Assembly (NCBI GenBank): GCA_015499985.1
Contig: JAAAUF010000141.1
Location: forward strand, 1-58,495
DNA: 58,495 nt
DNA from: Haplosporangium gracile
Lineage: Eukaryota > Mortierellomycota > Mortierellomycetes > Mortierellales > Mortierellaceae
Direction: 5' to 3'
Of the stretch, positions 43,870-54,968 are shown in pieces (the stretch's first letter is position 1; every line of letters begins with the position of its first letter). The position numbers and the translations under genes are program-made. A model generated the notes under the pieces. The model had not been told where the DNA came from, searched no databases, and saw nothing but the letters and a program-made list of their open reading frames with translations.

Positions 43870-46671
43870 TTATGGCTGATAAATGCCGCTGGTTCCGCTG
43901 GGCCCTACGCTTGCCGGCCGGTAAGGCTGGCTGTGGCTATACGACGGCACTTCTGAGGTCTCGATCGAATGGAACTGATGCGACAGCAGGTGGAGTTCGT
44001 TGTGGTAGACTCCCGAGTTGTAACATGGTCCACACAAGTCTGTTCCTCCCAGCTCTTCACAGTCTATGCACGAGTACCGTATCCCCAAAATCGGGTCTAC
44101 TCCACACGAATCACACTATTAGTCGACGAAGAAAGAAAAATAAAAGAACGCGTTAGAACACTACAGTATCATATCAACACAATGCACACGCCCAAAAAGA
44201 AAGAAAAAAAAAGGAGCAAGGCAAGGATCCAGGAAAACGTACAGAGAAACCGATATGACTGGCAATACTGCCGTCAGGGATACTGCTGGAAACAGTATGA
44301 CTGGCAGCAAGCATATCCTGGACACTGTCCTCATCATCCTCTTCGCTCATATATACAGTCGGTGCCGAAGAGTAATGCAAGTACTGCGTGCCTGAGGTCC
44401 TTCCCGATCCCGATCCTAGCAATGACTTGGGTTTCTGCTTTTTGGTCGATCCACTTCCACCACTTCCTCCTCCTCCTATTGCTGCTCCTGATCCAGACGC
44501 TCCAGTCTCCCCAGCATCCTTCTTCCTTGGTCGACCTGCCTTGCCCTTGGGTGCTGCTTCACCCCCAGGCCCATCTTTCCGCTTCTTGCCCTTGGCAGTC
44601 GGCGGTGCTCCCTTTGTCTTGGCCTTGGATGTCTCCAACGAATAATTCATCCGGCCCGGTGCCTCCAAGCCAGCCTTAACCAATTTGATGAAATATTTCT
44701 GAACTCGACTCGCCACCTGCTTAGGTGTCCTGGTTCCCATTGCAGCTGAGATCTTCTGAAACCGTTGGGCAGCCACAGGCTCATCTGGATACTCGTCCAG
44801 CAATTTCTCCAGCAGTCGTTGTTCCTCGTCACTCCAGGGGATGTTATACAATGGTGGTTTTGGCTCATCACGCGCACCGCTTCCCTCGCGAGAATAACCC
44901 TTGCCCTTGGTGGTCCCGGGTTGAATGTCCACACTCCCGCTCATATGATTATAGGTGATGTTGTTATTGCCGTTGGTGCTAAAGTTGGTATGGTGTGCGG
45001 TGGCGAACCCTGGAGCATGGCTGATCGTAATATTGGTCGGTCCTCCTGGAGTTGGCTCAAAGTTTGCAAAGTTATTGGGAGCAATGTACGGCAAGGTCTG
45101 GTGCGTCGATGATGATGATGATGATGCAGCTGCTGGACAATACGACGACGATACTCCTGTTGGCGCTGAGGCACTTTCCGAGACAGCAGCAAACCGTGCT
45201 CGGAATCCTGTGGAGAGTTGATCCTGACCAGTGAATGTCACTCCTTCCATGTCTTGACTCTTTGGTGCTACACTCGGCGATTGACTCTGTCCTCCGAAGC
45301 CCGACTGAGTAGCCTCCTGTGCAGCTTGCTGCGAGAATGCATCAATGTCGTTAATGCCGGCGCCGCCGCTCGCAAACTCATCGACACCATTTGCTTCAGA
45401 GTCACGGCGATACTGCTGAGAAGAGTGAAGGTGTTGGTAGTGGCTGTGGTGGCTGACATGAATTCCGAGGTTTCTTGCTGTATCCTTGATGGTCCGCAAA
45501 CGCTCGTATGATGGTGATCCTGCTCTTGACCGATTGCTCCTTGCCAGAGATACAATGTTGCTTCCGTTGGATCTATCGCTGTTGCTTGATATCGCCATTG
45601 TACTCTGCCATAGAGAATTGTATACCGTTAACATGCATATTTCCATAGCCTCGAGAAGGTCTTCCAATAAAACCTTATATAGTAAATGGCTACAACAGTT
45701 TACCTACCAAAAATGTAGTGGCCTGGGGCTTCGTTGGAAGGACAGGGTTCGCTGGTGGAAACTGGTACTTTGTCCACTCGATCGAGGGAGCCGAAAGCGT
45801 CTTTTGACTTTCAGGATAACGAAACTTCTAATAACAGTAATATACATTAGTTCTCAATTCTTAATTACTAAATCAAATTGCAGTTAACCCACAATACGAC
45901 ACTGCATCGTACCTTGGATTTAACCTGACGCAGGAACTCAAAGGGATCGTCCATATGCTTCTCCTTGAGACTCTGTAATCGACTGATATCCTTGGGCACC
46001 TGACCGAGCTGCCACCGGTACCGTTTGATGGCCAACGATAACACTTGAAAACTATGTGGCGTGACAAGCAGTATTAGTCAATTTGAAAATCAGAAAGGAA
46101 CGTTCCTGCCAAGATAACTGTCGACTTTGTGAAAGCCTAATCGCAATGCAAAAGCTTACTCATGCAAGGCGTATTCCATCTTGTCTCTAACCCATTCTTC
46201 TTCCTCGGGCGCAAGTCCAAGAGGTCCGCGTTCCAGTCCATTCAGTGTTGCTGGAATATGTACACCTGATGTTGATGCTCCTCCTGCTGCTGCTGCTGCT
46301 GCTGCCGAAGAGGCTCCATTCCTTCCTGCATTAGGCTTGCTCTGCGTCGACGTGTCCGGTTGTGAAGACGTTTCGGCTGCTGTTGCTGATAGTGGAGGTG
46401 CTTCTACTGTCACTGTTGTTGGTGGTGGTGGTTGAAGTGGTGTGAAAGAAGCCGATTGGGGGGCAGAACGTGTGGAGGGTTCAATAATGGAAATAGAGTC
46501 TGAACTGTCTGTGATTGCAGGTGTGAGTTCCTGCATAGTTACAGGTGAGGTTGTGGAGGTAATTGAGGTTGTAAGTGTGAGTGTGGGCTTAGAGGACATA
46601 GCCGCTACTACAAGGGCAGGTTCTGCAACTAAGTCGGGAACAGCTTCTCCCTCTGCTTTGATGGACGACAT
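43870..46671 (-). CDS. ZZZ3-like chromatin protein (Myb/SANT + ZZ zinc finger)
   Basis: Minus-strand exons 46671-46160, 46051-45913, 45827-45708, 45673-44243 and 44115-43870; 2448 nt, 815 residues. Residues 1-170 are Ser/Thr/Ala-rich. About 171-300 hold ALHDFQVLSLAIKRYRWQLGQ and EDLLEAMEICMLTVY. A Myb/SANT domain lies at about 535-590 (PWSDEEQRLLEKLLDEYP, RTPKQVASRVQKYFIKL), nearly the ZZZ3 text. A ZZ finger starts at residue 735: CDSCGVDPILGIRYSC-x2-C...C-x2-C, preceded by SHIGFS as ZZZ3 has HVGF before its ZZ. Basic AT-hook-like stretches (KGKAGRPRKKD) lie between. In animals ZZZ3 is a subunit of the ATAC acetyltransferase complex and reads the histone H3 tail through ZZ. Conserved architecture argues for a chromatin role; whether a fungal ATAC-like complex exists here cannot be told. 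Confidence 0.9.
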
Positions 46672-46832
46672 TGGGCTCCTGACTCCTGGGCTTGCTTTCC
46701 TGAAAGCGCGTCTCTGGCAATGGTTTTTATGTGGGTTGTATCAATAAGCGAGCAAGACAAGAAAAATAAAAAAATAAAATGAAATGGGACACGGTTTTTT
46801 TTCAAAGCCACAATTCTATGAATTTATTCATT

Positions 46833-49800
46833 TCATTTCTGCAGGAAATCGGTGTTGAGATATTCGTCCGTCGCGTTGGTCGTGAATGCGCCAAAGTTCC
46901 AGTCGTCTGCTCCGTTCTCGGAAAAGAGCATCGCCATGGGTGAGCTCTCCAGGAAGGGAGATGAATCCGCAATGAAGTGACTCTGACCTCCATGACTACC
47001 ACCTCCGACGTGGACGCCCTGCTGACCCTCATTTGTGGTTGGTGTACTTCGTCCATGCTTGTTGTGGTCATTACTGGAGGTTCCTTGAGCTTGACGTGAT
47101 TTCTTGCTTGGCTCGATAAAGGCCGCTAGAGGGTCTTCACCGGGAACAAGTCCCTGCGCAAAGGGTGATCCACCATGAGTCTGGTCGCCAGCGACAGACG
47201 TGGTGGTAGACACTGCAGTGATAGAGGCTCCTTTGCCAGTCTCGCCATTGAGCCGCATCGGCGTCATCTTGGGCTGCTGTGCCAGTTCGTCCGCCAGCCT
47301 CTGCTGCTCTTGATACCACCGAAAAGCATTGGATGTCGGAGTCGAATTCGCTTCCTGACCGCCTGATGCGCCCTCGGATGGGCGCCGTCCACCGCTCAGC
47401 AACCCCTCCACGTCGATCTCACCAACATGAGTCTCGGGTGGGTCGCTCAGCACCAAGTCGAAAAAATGCTCCGTCTTCTCGTCAGGTTTCCAGTCGCCAA
47501 AGTGACTCAGCAGCTCCTTGTTAAAGTCAATGGGCGTTTTTGATGGCGTTTCTTGAAAAGAATCGTCTTGGTCATTTGGAACCACTCTTGTAGCCTGAGT
47601 ATTCTTGCGCTTCCTACCGCGGGCCTTGGGCATTGGAGTCTGCGGCAAGTCGGATTGGTCCGCAAATGGCGACGACTGGTCGATAGATCTATGAAATCCT
47701 TGCTGAAGCCCTGAATGGATATGCTGCTCTGTTAAAGGCTGAATGTGACGTGAGTTGGTCGTAGTGGTGGTTGTGGCCGAAAGCAATTCCGATGTTGTAT
47801 TGACAGTCGATGCCCGCCGCTTGACCTCGACCCTCTCTTCATCAGTCCCTCGCTTTTGACTCCAAATAGGCGGACTCTGGAGCCTGGTACCGGAGCAGCC
47901 TCCGTTCTCAGAAGATTCAGCTGCACGTTCGTGCTCGTTCTGCTTCTTGTTGGCCCGCTTCAGTTGCTTCTTCTTCTCATTCATTGCCGCCAATGCCATC
48001 GTCATGGTCGACATGGGAAGCTGATGGACGCTGCTGGGTGTCTTGGATGCCCTTGGGGTACTTGTCACAGGCACAGGCGAGAGCGTGCTCCTGTCTGCGT
48101 GCGACTGCTTCATGACCGACGAAAATGCCCTCATGGACGGATGGGACTGTCGAGGCTGCTGTGAAATATGTCGAGGCGAGGGTGACGGTGACCGGGAGGG
48201 AGACGACGAGGTATCGCTGCTGTATGCATCGAAACCGCTCTCAAACTCGTATGCAAGGGATGAAGAGGAGTAGGCCGACTTTTGTTTTGGACGAGTAGGT
48301 GTTTCTTGATGGGTGGGGTGGTACTGTGACTGGCTGATCTTGAAGCGCTTCTCTGCCAGTCCATCCAGATGCTCCTGATACACCTTTGCCTTAGCTGCCT
48401 CGAATTTGTGAAATTCTTCGTTGTGCCTTTCCTGCAACTCCCGAAGCTGATCCAACTGCTTCCGTTGAAACTCTTCCTGATCCTTGCGTTGCTGTGACTG
48501 AAGCCCCTCCAACTCTCGACGTTGCCGAAGTTGCAGTTCCTCGCGTGTCCTTGGTCCGAGGGCACACTGCCTCTTTGGCGTAGGCATGCCAATCTCTCTA
48601 TGACTCTCGTCATCGCCGTCGTCAGTGTCATCATCCTCCAGACGGTAAATCTTGGACTTAGCCAAGTCATCAGCGTCGTGGTTCTTCGATCTCGATTTGA
48701 CCAACGTCATCGCTTTGGCTCCAACGGCTCCATTTTCTTGTCCCGAACCGACATCCCATGACTGGCCAATGAAATGACCATCACTCCTTCCGCGTCGATA
48801 TCTCTTGAGCTTCACGTCATTGTCATCAAAGCCGCCCTCAAATTCCAGCCTTCGGGATGTGCTGCCGTGCGAGTCCGAAAACTGACTCCTGGAAGGGAAG
48901 GGGGCAGGGGAGGAGAGGGTCGCGATGAGATCTTGCTTCTTGGGTCTGTCGGATGATCGTGTCAGCATATGTCCTAGGTGGCTATGAGTCGACTCTTCCT
49001 GGTCCGACTGTGGCTCTCCATCCTGCTCACGTGCGCTCTTCAAAAGCTCCATCATTTCCGAGTTGTCCTTCCCGATATCCTCAAGAACCTCGTCGTACAA
49101 CTGTGAGAAGAGATCGACACTCTGGTAGTGCAAGTCATGTCCGATCTGAATCTGTGCCGTCGCCAGTTTGGACTTGAGTGATCGAAGATGCTGAGAGGTT
49201 TCAATATAAAGGGAGTCATGATAAGTCAAACGTCATTTGACTGGTAATTATGAAAACGCCACATCACACTTCATTGAAGTACATCAAATGGAATTGCCTG
49301 ACTCACCTTAACGACTTGAGCTCGTTTTAGGATTCGATCCGCAGCTTCTTCCTCTCGACGTATCCTGTCCTCCTCTGCCTCTTCTGCGAGCATGGCAAGC
49401 TCCTGTTCCATTTCCAGAGATGTACGATCGGTAGGAGTCTCGTGTCTGGGCCTTTGTGACTTTACGGCAAGGCTTTCAATCGTCGATGAATGCTTCGCCG
49501 TCCCTGACCTCTGTAATGATGTTGTGTGGAGTTTTGTCGGCTGGAGCCTTGTCGAAGCAATCGGACTCAAGGGGCGAGGAGTGACGTAAGGTACTCCTAC
49601 TGCTGCCGCCGCCGCTGCGGCAGCAGTAGCAGCAGCAGCCTCGGCCTCAGCCTGTTTCCGAAGAATGGTCTTCTTGTACTGGCCTCGTTTCTTTCCGACC
49701 TTGGGTGGCTCGCCATCCTTTTTTGCCTTTGGTGTCTTGGCTTCCTTCTTGACAACACTCGTCTCTGGCTGCTCGGACAAGGGTGTAAAGTGTCCGTTGG

Positions 49801-49915
49801 TGGTTGTGGTGGCTTGGAGTGAAGTGTTGGTATTGGTGGTGGGGCGTGAATGTAACTGTGTGGGCGGGAGAGGAATAGCACTGAAGGCATCTGTTGTTTG
49901 GTGATGCGAACCCAT
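46833..49915 (-). CDS. Unrecognised nuclear-type protein with AT-hook-like and coiled-coil segments
   Basis: Minus-strand exons 49915-49307 and 49190-46833; 2967 nt, 988 residues; phase 0 junction. I do not recognise the family. The most conserved-looking part spans the junction: a basic KKRGQYKKTILRKQ (AT-hook-like), then a long helix EMEQELAMLAEEAEEDRIRREEEAADRILKRAQVVK|HLRSLKSKL cut by the intron, then HYQSVDLFSQLYDEVLEDI. Around residues 450-500 a Gln/Arg/Glu-rich coiled coil (RQRRELEGLQSQQRKDQEEF) follows. The C-terminus repeats a motif, DPLAAFIEPSK and DSSPFLESSP; the former resembles LYKDPLAAFIPP of the neighbouring 729-residue protein. Nuclear localisation is inferred from the basic clusters. 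It lies 161 bases beyond the ZZZ3-like start, same strand. It could be a chromatin-complex subunit, but no name is justified. Confidence 0.75.
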
Positions 49916-50542
49916 GGCGAAGTGATGTTAGCTTGTCACTTTTGTAAGCTGAATGTGTGCTGTTGTTGGATAAAGGAGTTGTATGAAAAAGAGAGTTTGA
50001 GAGTATGAGTGTGAATGACAAATACGAATGTAAGTGTAAGTGTAAGTGTGATGAAAAAAAGAAATAAAAAAAAAAAAGAGAAAGACGGGCGAAAGAAGTC
50101 GAAACGCGTTCTTTTTGTTTACCCTGAATGCAGTCACAGAAACAGCCTGGCTGGGACAAAAGTGCAAAATTCAGAGGAGGTTGTTGATGTCTAAAGAGGC
50201 GCCTCTGCAGTATCCCGACTAAGAGTTTTACGCACACCAATGAGAAGGAAGAATGGCAGAGAGAGGATTGCGAAGCGACAACAGGGGGAATGAGACAAAA
50301 ATGATGTAGAGAATGGGATGGAAGAAGAAAAGGAGAGTATGTCTTCAAAAACGCGTCCAGCGCTTTTGGATTAAATGAATCAGCTTTAGCGATTTATGTA
50401 GCCTCCCATGCCGTCATAGTGGACTGCGCGCAGCGCGCTCTTACTTTTTAGTTCAGGTTTCCAACCATCATCTTTCTTTGACTTCCTTGTCATCATCCCC
50501 TCTACCTCTCTCCAACCAGGCACCTGCTCAACATAAGGGACC
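49916..50542. promoter_or_regulatory. Divergent promoter between the coiled-coil gene and AP-1 gamma
   Basis: Two ACGCGT boxes lie at 50104-50109 and 50351-50356, 189 and 436 bases upstream of the minus-strand start. Positions 50455-50540 form a C/T-rich leader for AP-1 gamma. TGTAAGTG repeats run at 50026-50050. No gene is seen. Confidence 0.4.
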
Positions 50543-53500
50543 ATGGTGTTCTACCGTCTGAAAGGTACTCATCCTGCAGCCACCTTGCAAGCATGCACTA
50601 CGGACAGGCAACACATCCCCCTCTCCCTCCCCCTCCCCGTTTGCACAGTTCGACACTTCTCGACGCAGTGACCCATGCAACAAAGGCATCAAAGAGCACT
50701 AGCATCAAACCAATTCGTTCATGCTAGCAAACAGGATTCAGTACAAAGGAACACAATTACCCTACAAGTTCACACAACAACTCTTTTCTGTTATCATTCC
50801 TCTTTAAAGCGACTCCTACCCATCTCGCTGTACCTGTCAGGAAACAGCACGCAAGACCTTGGACCAATAGGCTCTAATACGACTGCTGTTTTCTCCCACA
50901 TAGACCTCATCAAGGCCATCCGTGCCTGCAAGACTCACGCCGATGAGCGTGCTGTCATCCAAAAAGAGTCGGCATTCATCCGCACATCCTTCAAGGAGGA
51001 AAACACCGAGCTCCGCCACTCCAACATCTCAAAGCTGCTTTATATCCATATGCTTGGTTACCCTGCCCACTTCGGTCAAATCGAATGTTTGAAGTTGGCT
51101 GCCAGTCCTTTGTTCTCGGACAAGCGTTTGGGTTATCTCGGTACCATGTTGCTCTTGGACGAGAACCAGGAGGTCTTAACCCTTTTGACTAACTCGCTCA
51201 AGAAGTAAGCACAGCATCAAGCAATCCAGCAAATCAAAATAGCATTCATTATCTGCTTGACACGTTGGAAGGATTCGTCTGTCCCACGTCACGAAACACA
51301 AATTCACTCGCTTTCATATTTCCTTTTCTGTCCTCTAGTGATCTGAATCATGCCAACATGTACATCGTCGGATTGGCCCTTTGCACCATGGGAAATATTG
51401 CTTCAGCAGAGATGTCGCGGGATCTGTGCTCAGAGGTCGAAAAGTTGCTCGGTAGCTCCAATATGTACATCAGGAAGAAGGTATAGAACCTTTTGCTGGA
51501 CAGCAAAGACTGAAAACTGACAGCTGTTTACAGAACAATGAGGAGCAATTGAATGGCAACGAGGCATATCCTTAACACGTCCGTTGATTGTCCTGTACAC
51601 CAATGCCTTCTAGGCTGCCCTGTGCGCAATCAGGATCATTCGCAAGGTCCCTGACCTCCAGGAGAACTTTATTCAGCGCGCCTCTTCGCTGTTGAGCGAC
51701 CGCAACCACGGAGTTCTTTTATCCGGCATCACCCTCATCACGGAAATGTGCCTCTCCTCTCACGAGACTCTCTTGCACTTCCGCAAGGCTGTTCCAGTCC
51801 TTGTCCGTCATTTAAAGAACCTTGTCAGTGCAGGATTTTCGGCTGAGCACGATGTCACTGGAGTCACCGATCCATTCCTGCAAATCAAGATCCTCCGACT
51901 TCTCCGTATTCTCGGCAAGGATGATGTCGAGAGCAGTGAGGCTATGAACGATATTTTGGCACAGGTAAGCCACGTTGGACGAGTTGCGGAATGATGAGTA
52001 TGTCGCTTTTGGAAACAAGTCTAAAAAAACTCACCAAAATAATAATCTCCGACACTAGGTTGCCACCAACACCGAGTCATCAAAGAACGTCGGCAACTCG
52101 ATTTTGTACGAAACCGTCTTGACCATCATGGAGACGCCTTCGGACAACGCTCTTCGCGTCTTGGCCATCAACATTCTTGGAAAGTTCTTGAGCAACAGAG
52201 ACAACAACATCAGGTACATGGACGTTATCACGTCAATCTGGACTCGGCTGTATTGCCACTCGCGAGAAGATAATTGAACTTACATTCATGATTACTATCT
52301 GCATAGATATGTCGCTCTGACCACTCTCAACAAGTCGATTTCTCTGGATGTGAATGCTGTTCAGCGCCACCGCAACATTATCTTGGACTGCCTCCGTGAT
52401 GCCGATATCTCCATTCGTCGCCGTGCTTTGGAGCTTTCTTTCTCTTTGATCAACGAATCAAACGTGCGCGTTCTCACTCGCGAACTTCTGGCGTTCTTGG
52501 AGATTGCTGACAACGAGTTCAAGCCTAGCATGACCACCAAGATCTGCCTTGCCGCTGAAAGGTACGCAAAACCACGTGTTATTGTCAATGCCTAACCTTC
52601 GAATGGAATGGCCAACTAATGTTGTCGATGTCTATTTTGCTATTTCTACAGGTTCGCTCCTAACAAGCGCTGGCACATTGATACCGTTTTGCGTGTGCTG
52701 AAGCTTGCAGGAAACTACGTTCGCGAGGAGATGTTAGCTGCTTTCATTCGTCTAGTCACCCAAACTTCAGAACTCCAAGGATACACTGTCCAGAAGCTGT
52801 ACTCGGCTCTTAAGGAGGATATCTCGCAGGAATCACTTACTTTGGCCGGAGTTTGGGTCATTGGAGAGTACGGTGACATTCTTGTCCAGGGAGGCAACTA
52901 TGAGGAGGAAGAACTCGCCAAGGAAGTAAGGCGTTCATCATTTTTTTTACACGTAAGGACCATTACATGTGAACTATCATGTCCGTACGGCTTACTTATT
53001 ATCCCATGTTAATTAATTGTAGATATCCGAGCCGGATGTCATTGAGCTCCTCGAGTCTATTCTGGCTGGACCTTTCGCCAACCAAATCCTTCGTGAGTAC
53101 ATCATCACTGCTCTTATGAAGCTGACTTCCCGTTTCTCGTCAGCATCATCGTCGGAGAAGGTCAAGCAGATGTTGGCCGGATTCTCTACATCGATCGAGG
53201 TCGAGATCCAACAGCGTGCTGTTGAATTTACAAACCTGTTCCATTATGATGAAATTCGCCCAGCTGTTTTGGAGAGGATGCCCGTCATGCAGATCAAAGA
53301 GACCGTCATTGCTGGAGAGCGTCTCAACAGTGCTGGTAAGGTGTCAAACTCCATTGGATTGCTCTGAATCGTGCATGTTTAGCGCATAGTCGAATCTGAA
53401 ATATTAACAAACTGTACTGCTTTTGCAATCAGCCTCTGGAAACACTAGCAGCCAGTCTGCCGCGTCTGCTGGACCAAGTGACCAGGATGTAAGTGTCCAA

Positions 53501-54507
53501 ATGGCATTTCATGTCTTGAATGATCGTGCGAAGCGAAATCACGTATCGACACGTACTAACACCATGCCTTATTCGTTTCTTATATACAGCTTCTTTTGGA
53601 CTTGATGGGTATTGGCACCAGTGGAGGCGCTACCAACGCTCAGATTTCCACAGGAACCCCCACAATTTCAGGGAACGGATCCACTAACAACGTTGACTTG
53701 CTTGCCGACCTGTTTGGAGGATCCAACATTTCGAGCCTACCTGCCGCATCCAAGCCTTCGGCTGCTGTCGTGAGCGACCTCTTTTCTGGTCTCGGATCGA
53801 CGGGTGCTGCCTCACCTCCGTCATCGGGAGCAAGCAACAACATTTTGGACCTTCTTGGAGGCGGTATGGCTGCCACCGCTGCCTCTCCTACACCTGTACC
53901 CGCCGCTGTCAGCACCGCATCGGCCAACAGCAACGGCTCTGCAGGCAGCCAAAACGCTGGTCACAAGACCTATCCCGTCTATAGCAAAAATGGTTTCTCT
54001 ATTGTCTTTACACCACAGCGCGACAGCGGCAACCCTAATGTCGTCAACATCCTCGCCACTTTCCATAACAACCAGAATGTCTCTGGAGGTGTCATCAGCG
54101 GTATTCAATTCCACGCCGCCGTGACAAAGGTATGATGTGTATTCATGAGCGCAGATGAATCATGATTCATTTGAAACCGTTTATGCCACTGTCATCTAAA
54201 GTGCGACTTTGTTTCCATTTAACTAGACTCAACAACTTCAAATGCGCCCTGCCTCAGCGAACGAGATTGCAGGAGGTGTGAATGCTACACAACTCCTCAA
54301 GATTGCGAACCCACAAAAGGTGCGTATTTTCTGTTACACTTTTTTGAGGTGTAATGAGTGGACAGACACCGAAAACTAACACGATTTGTTTCAATATTTT
54401 TACAGACCCCTGTTCGTCTGCGTCTCAAGGTCGTATATACCACTGCCAACCATGGCTCCGTTGATGAGCTGTCAGAGTTTGCAGGATTCCCTGAGGGCGC
54501 CTACTAA
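50543..54507 (+). CDS. AP-1 clathrin adaptor complex, gamma subunit (gamma-adaptin)
   Basis: Twelve exons: 50543-50564, 50904-51204, 51339-51480, 51614-51964, 52059-52213, 52307-52561, 52652-52925, 53023-53335, 53433-53488, 53590-54129, 54227-54319, 54406-54507; 2604 nt, 867 residues (animal gamma about 820). The trunk (about 1-585) follows gamma-adaptin almost block by block: [83 protein letters not shown], [23 protein letters not shown] Ser/Gly/Ala hinge (about 590-740) carries DLLADLFGG and NILDLLGGG, clathrin-box-like. The ear (about 745-867) begins [18 protein letters not shown]-1 sorts cargo between the trans-Golgi network and endosomes. The first exon gives only MVFYRLK before [16 protein letters not shown], as in other fungi. 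Confidence 0.97.
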
Positions 54508-54968
54508 GAACACCTTAGCAAGTTGAAAACGAATAAGAAGCAGATAGGACGTCGAAGGGTCGCCATCATTGACCATTGTTAAACAAAAAGAACAAATAAT
54601 AACAAACAAAATAGATATTCTCCCACACTCATCCTCTGTATGCTTTGTTAACCGGGGCATTTGTTTTCCAACAAGACATCGATCGAATAGCCCACCGGTA
54701 TCACACCCATACAAATGCAACGAAAAACCAACACACAAACAACACGCGCGAGCCGAAGCTCTCGTTTCACACGCAGAAACACTTTTGAGTGATGAAGTGT
54801 ATTAAAGGTCCCTTCTTTTTCTTCCCTCTCTCTTTTCTTTTACTCCCTCCTTCTTTCTTCCTACTTACTTTTCTCTCCTTGATTCCCTCGCATCACTTTG
54901 CCTCACCACCTTCTCCCCCACTCTTCCTTTTTTTCCACTTTCATTCACCCACTATTCACTCATTCACC
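54508..54968. other. Intergenic region: AP-1 gamma 3' flank and GST-kappa promoter
   Basis: AAACAAATAATAACAAACAAAATA at 54587-54610 suggests polyadenylation of the adaptin mRNA. Positions 54810-54965 are a nearly pure C/T leader that ends at the GST-kappa ATG. No gene is seen. Confidence 0.5.
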
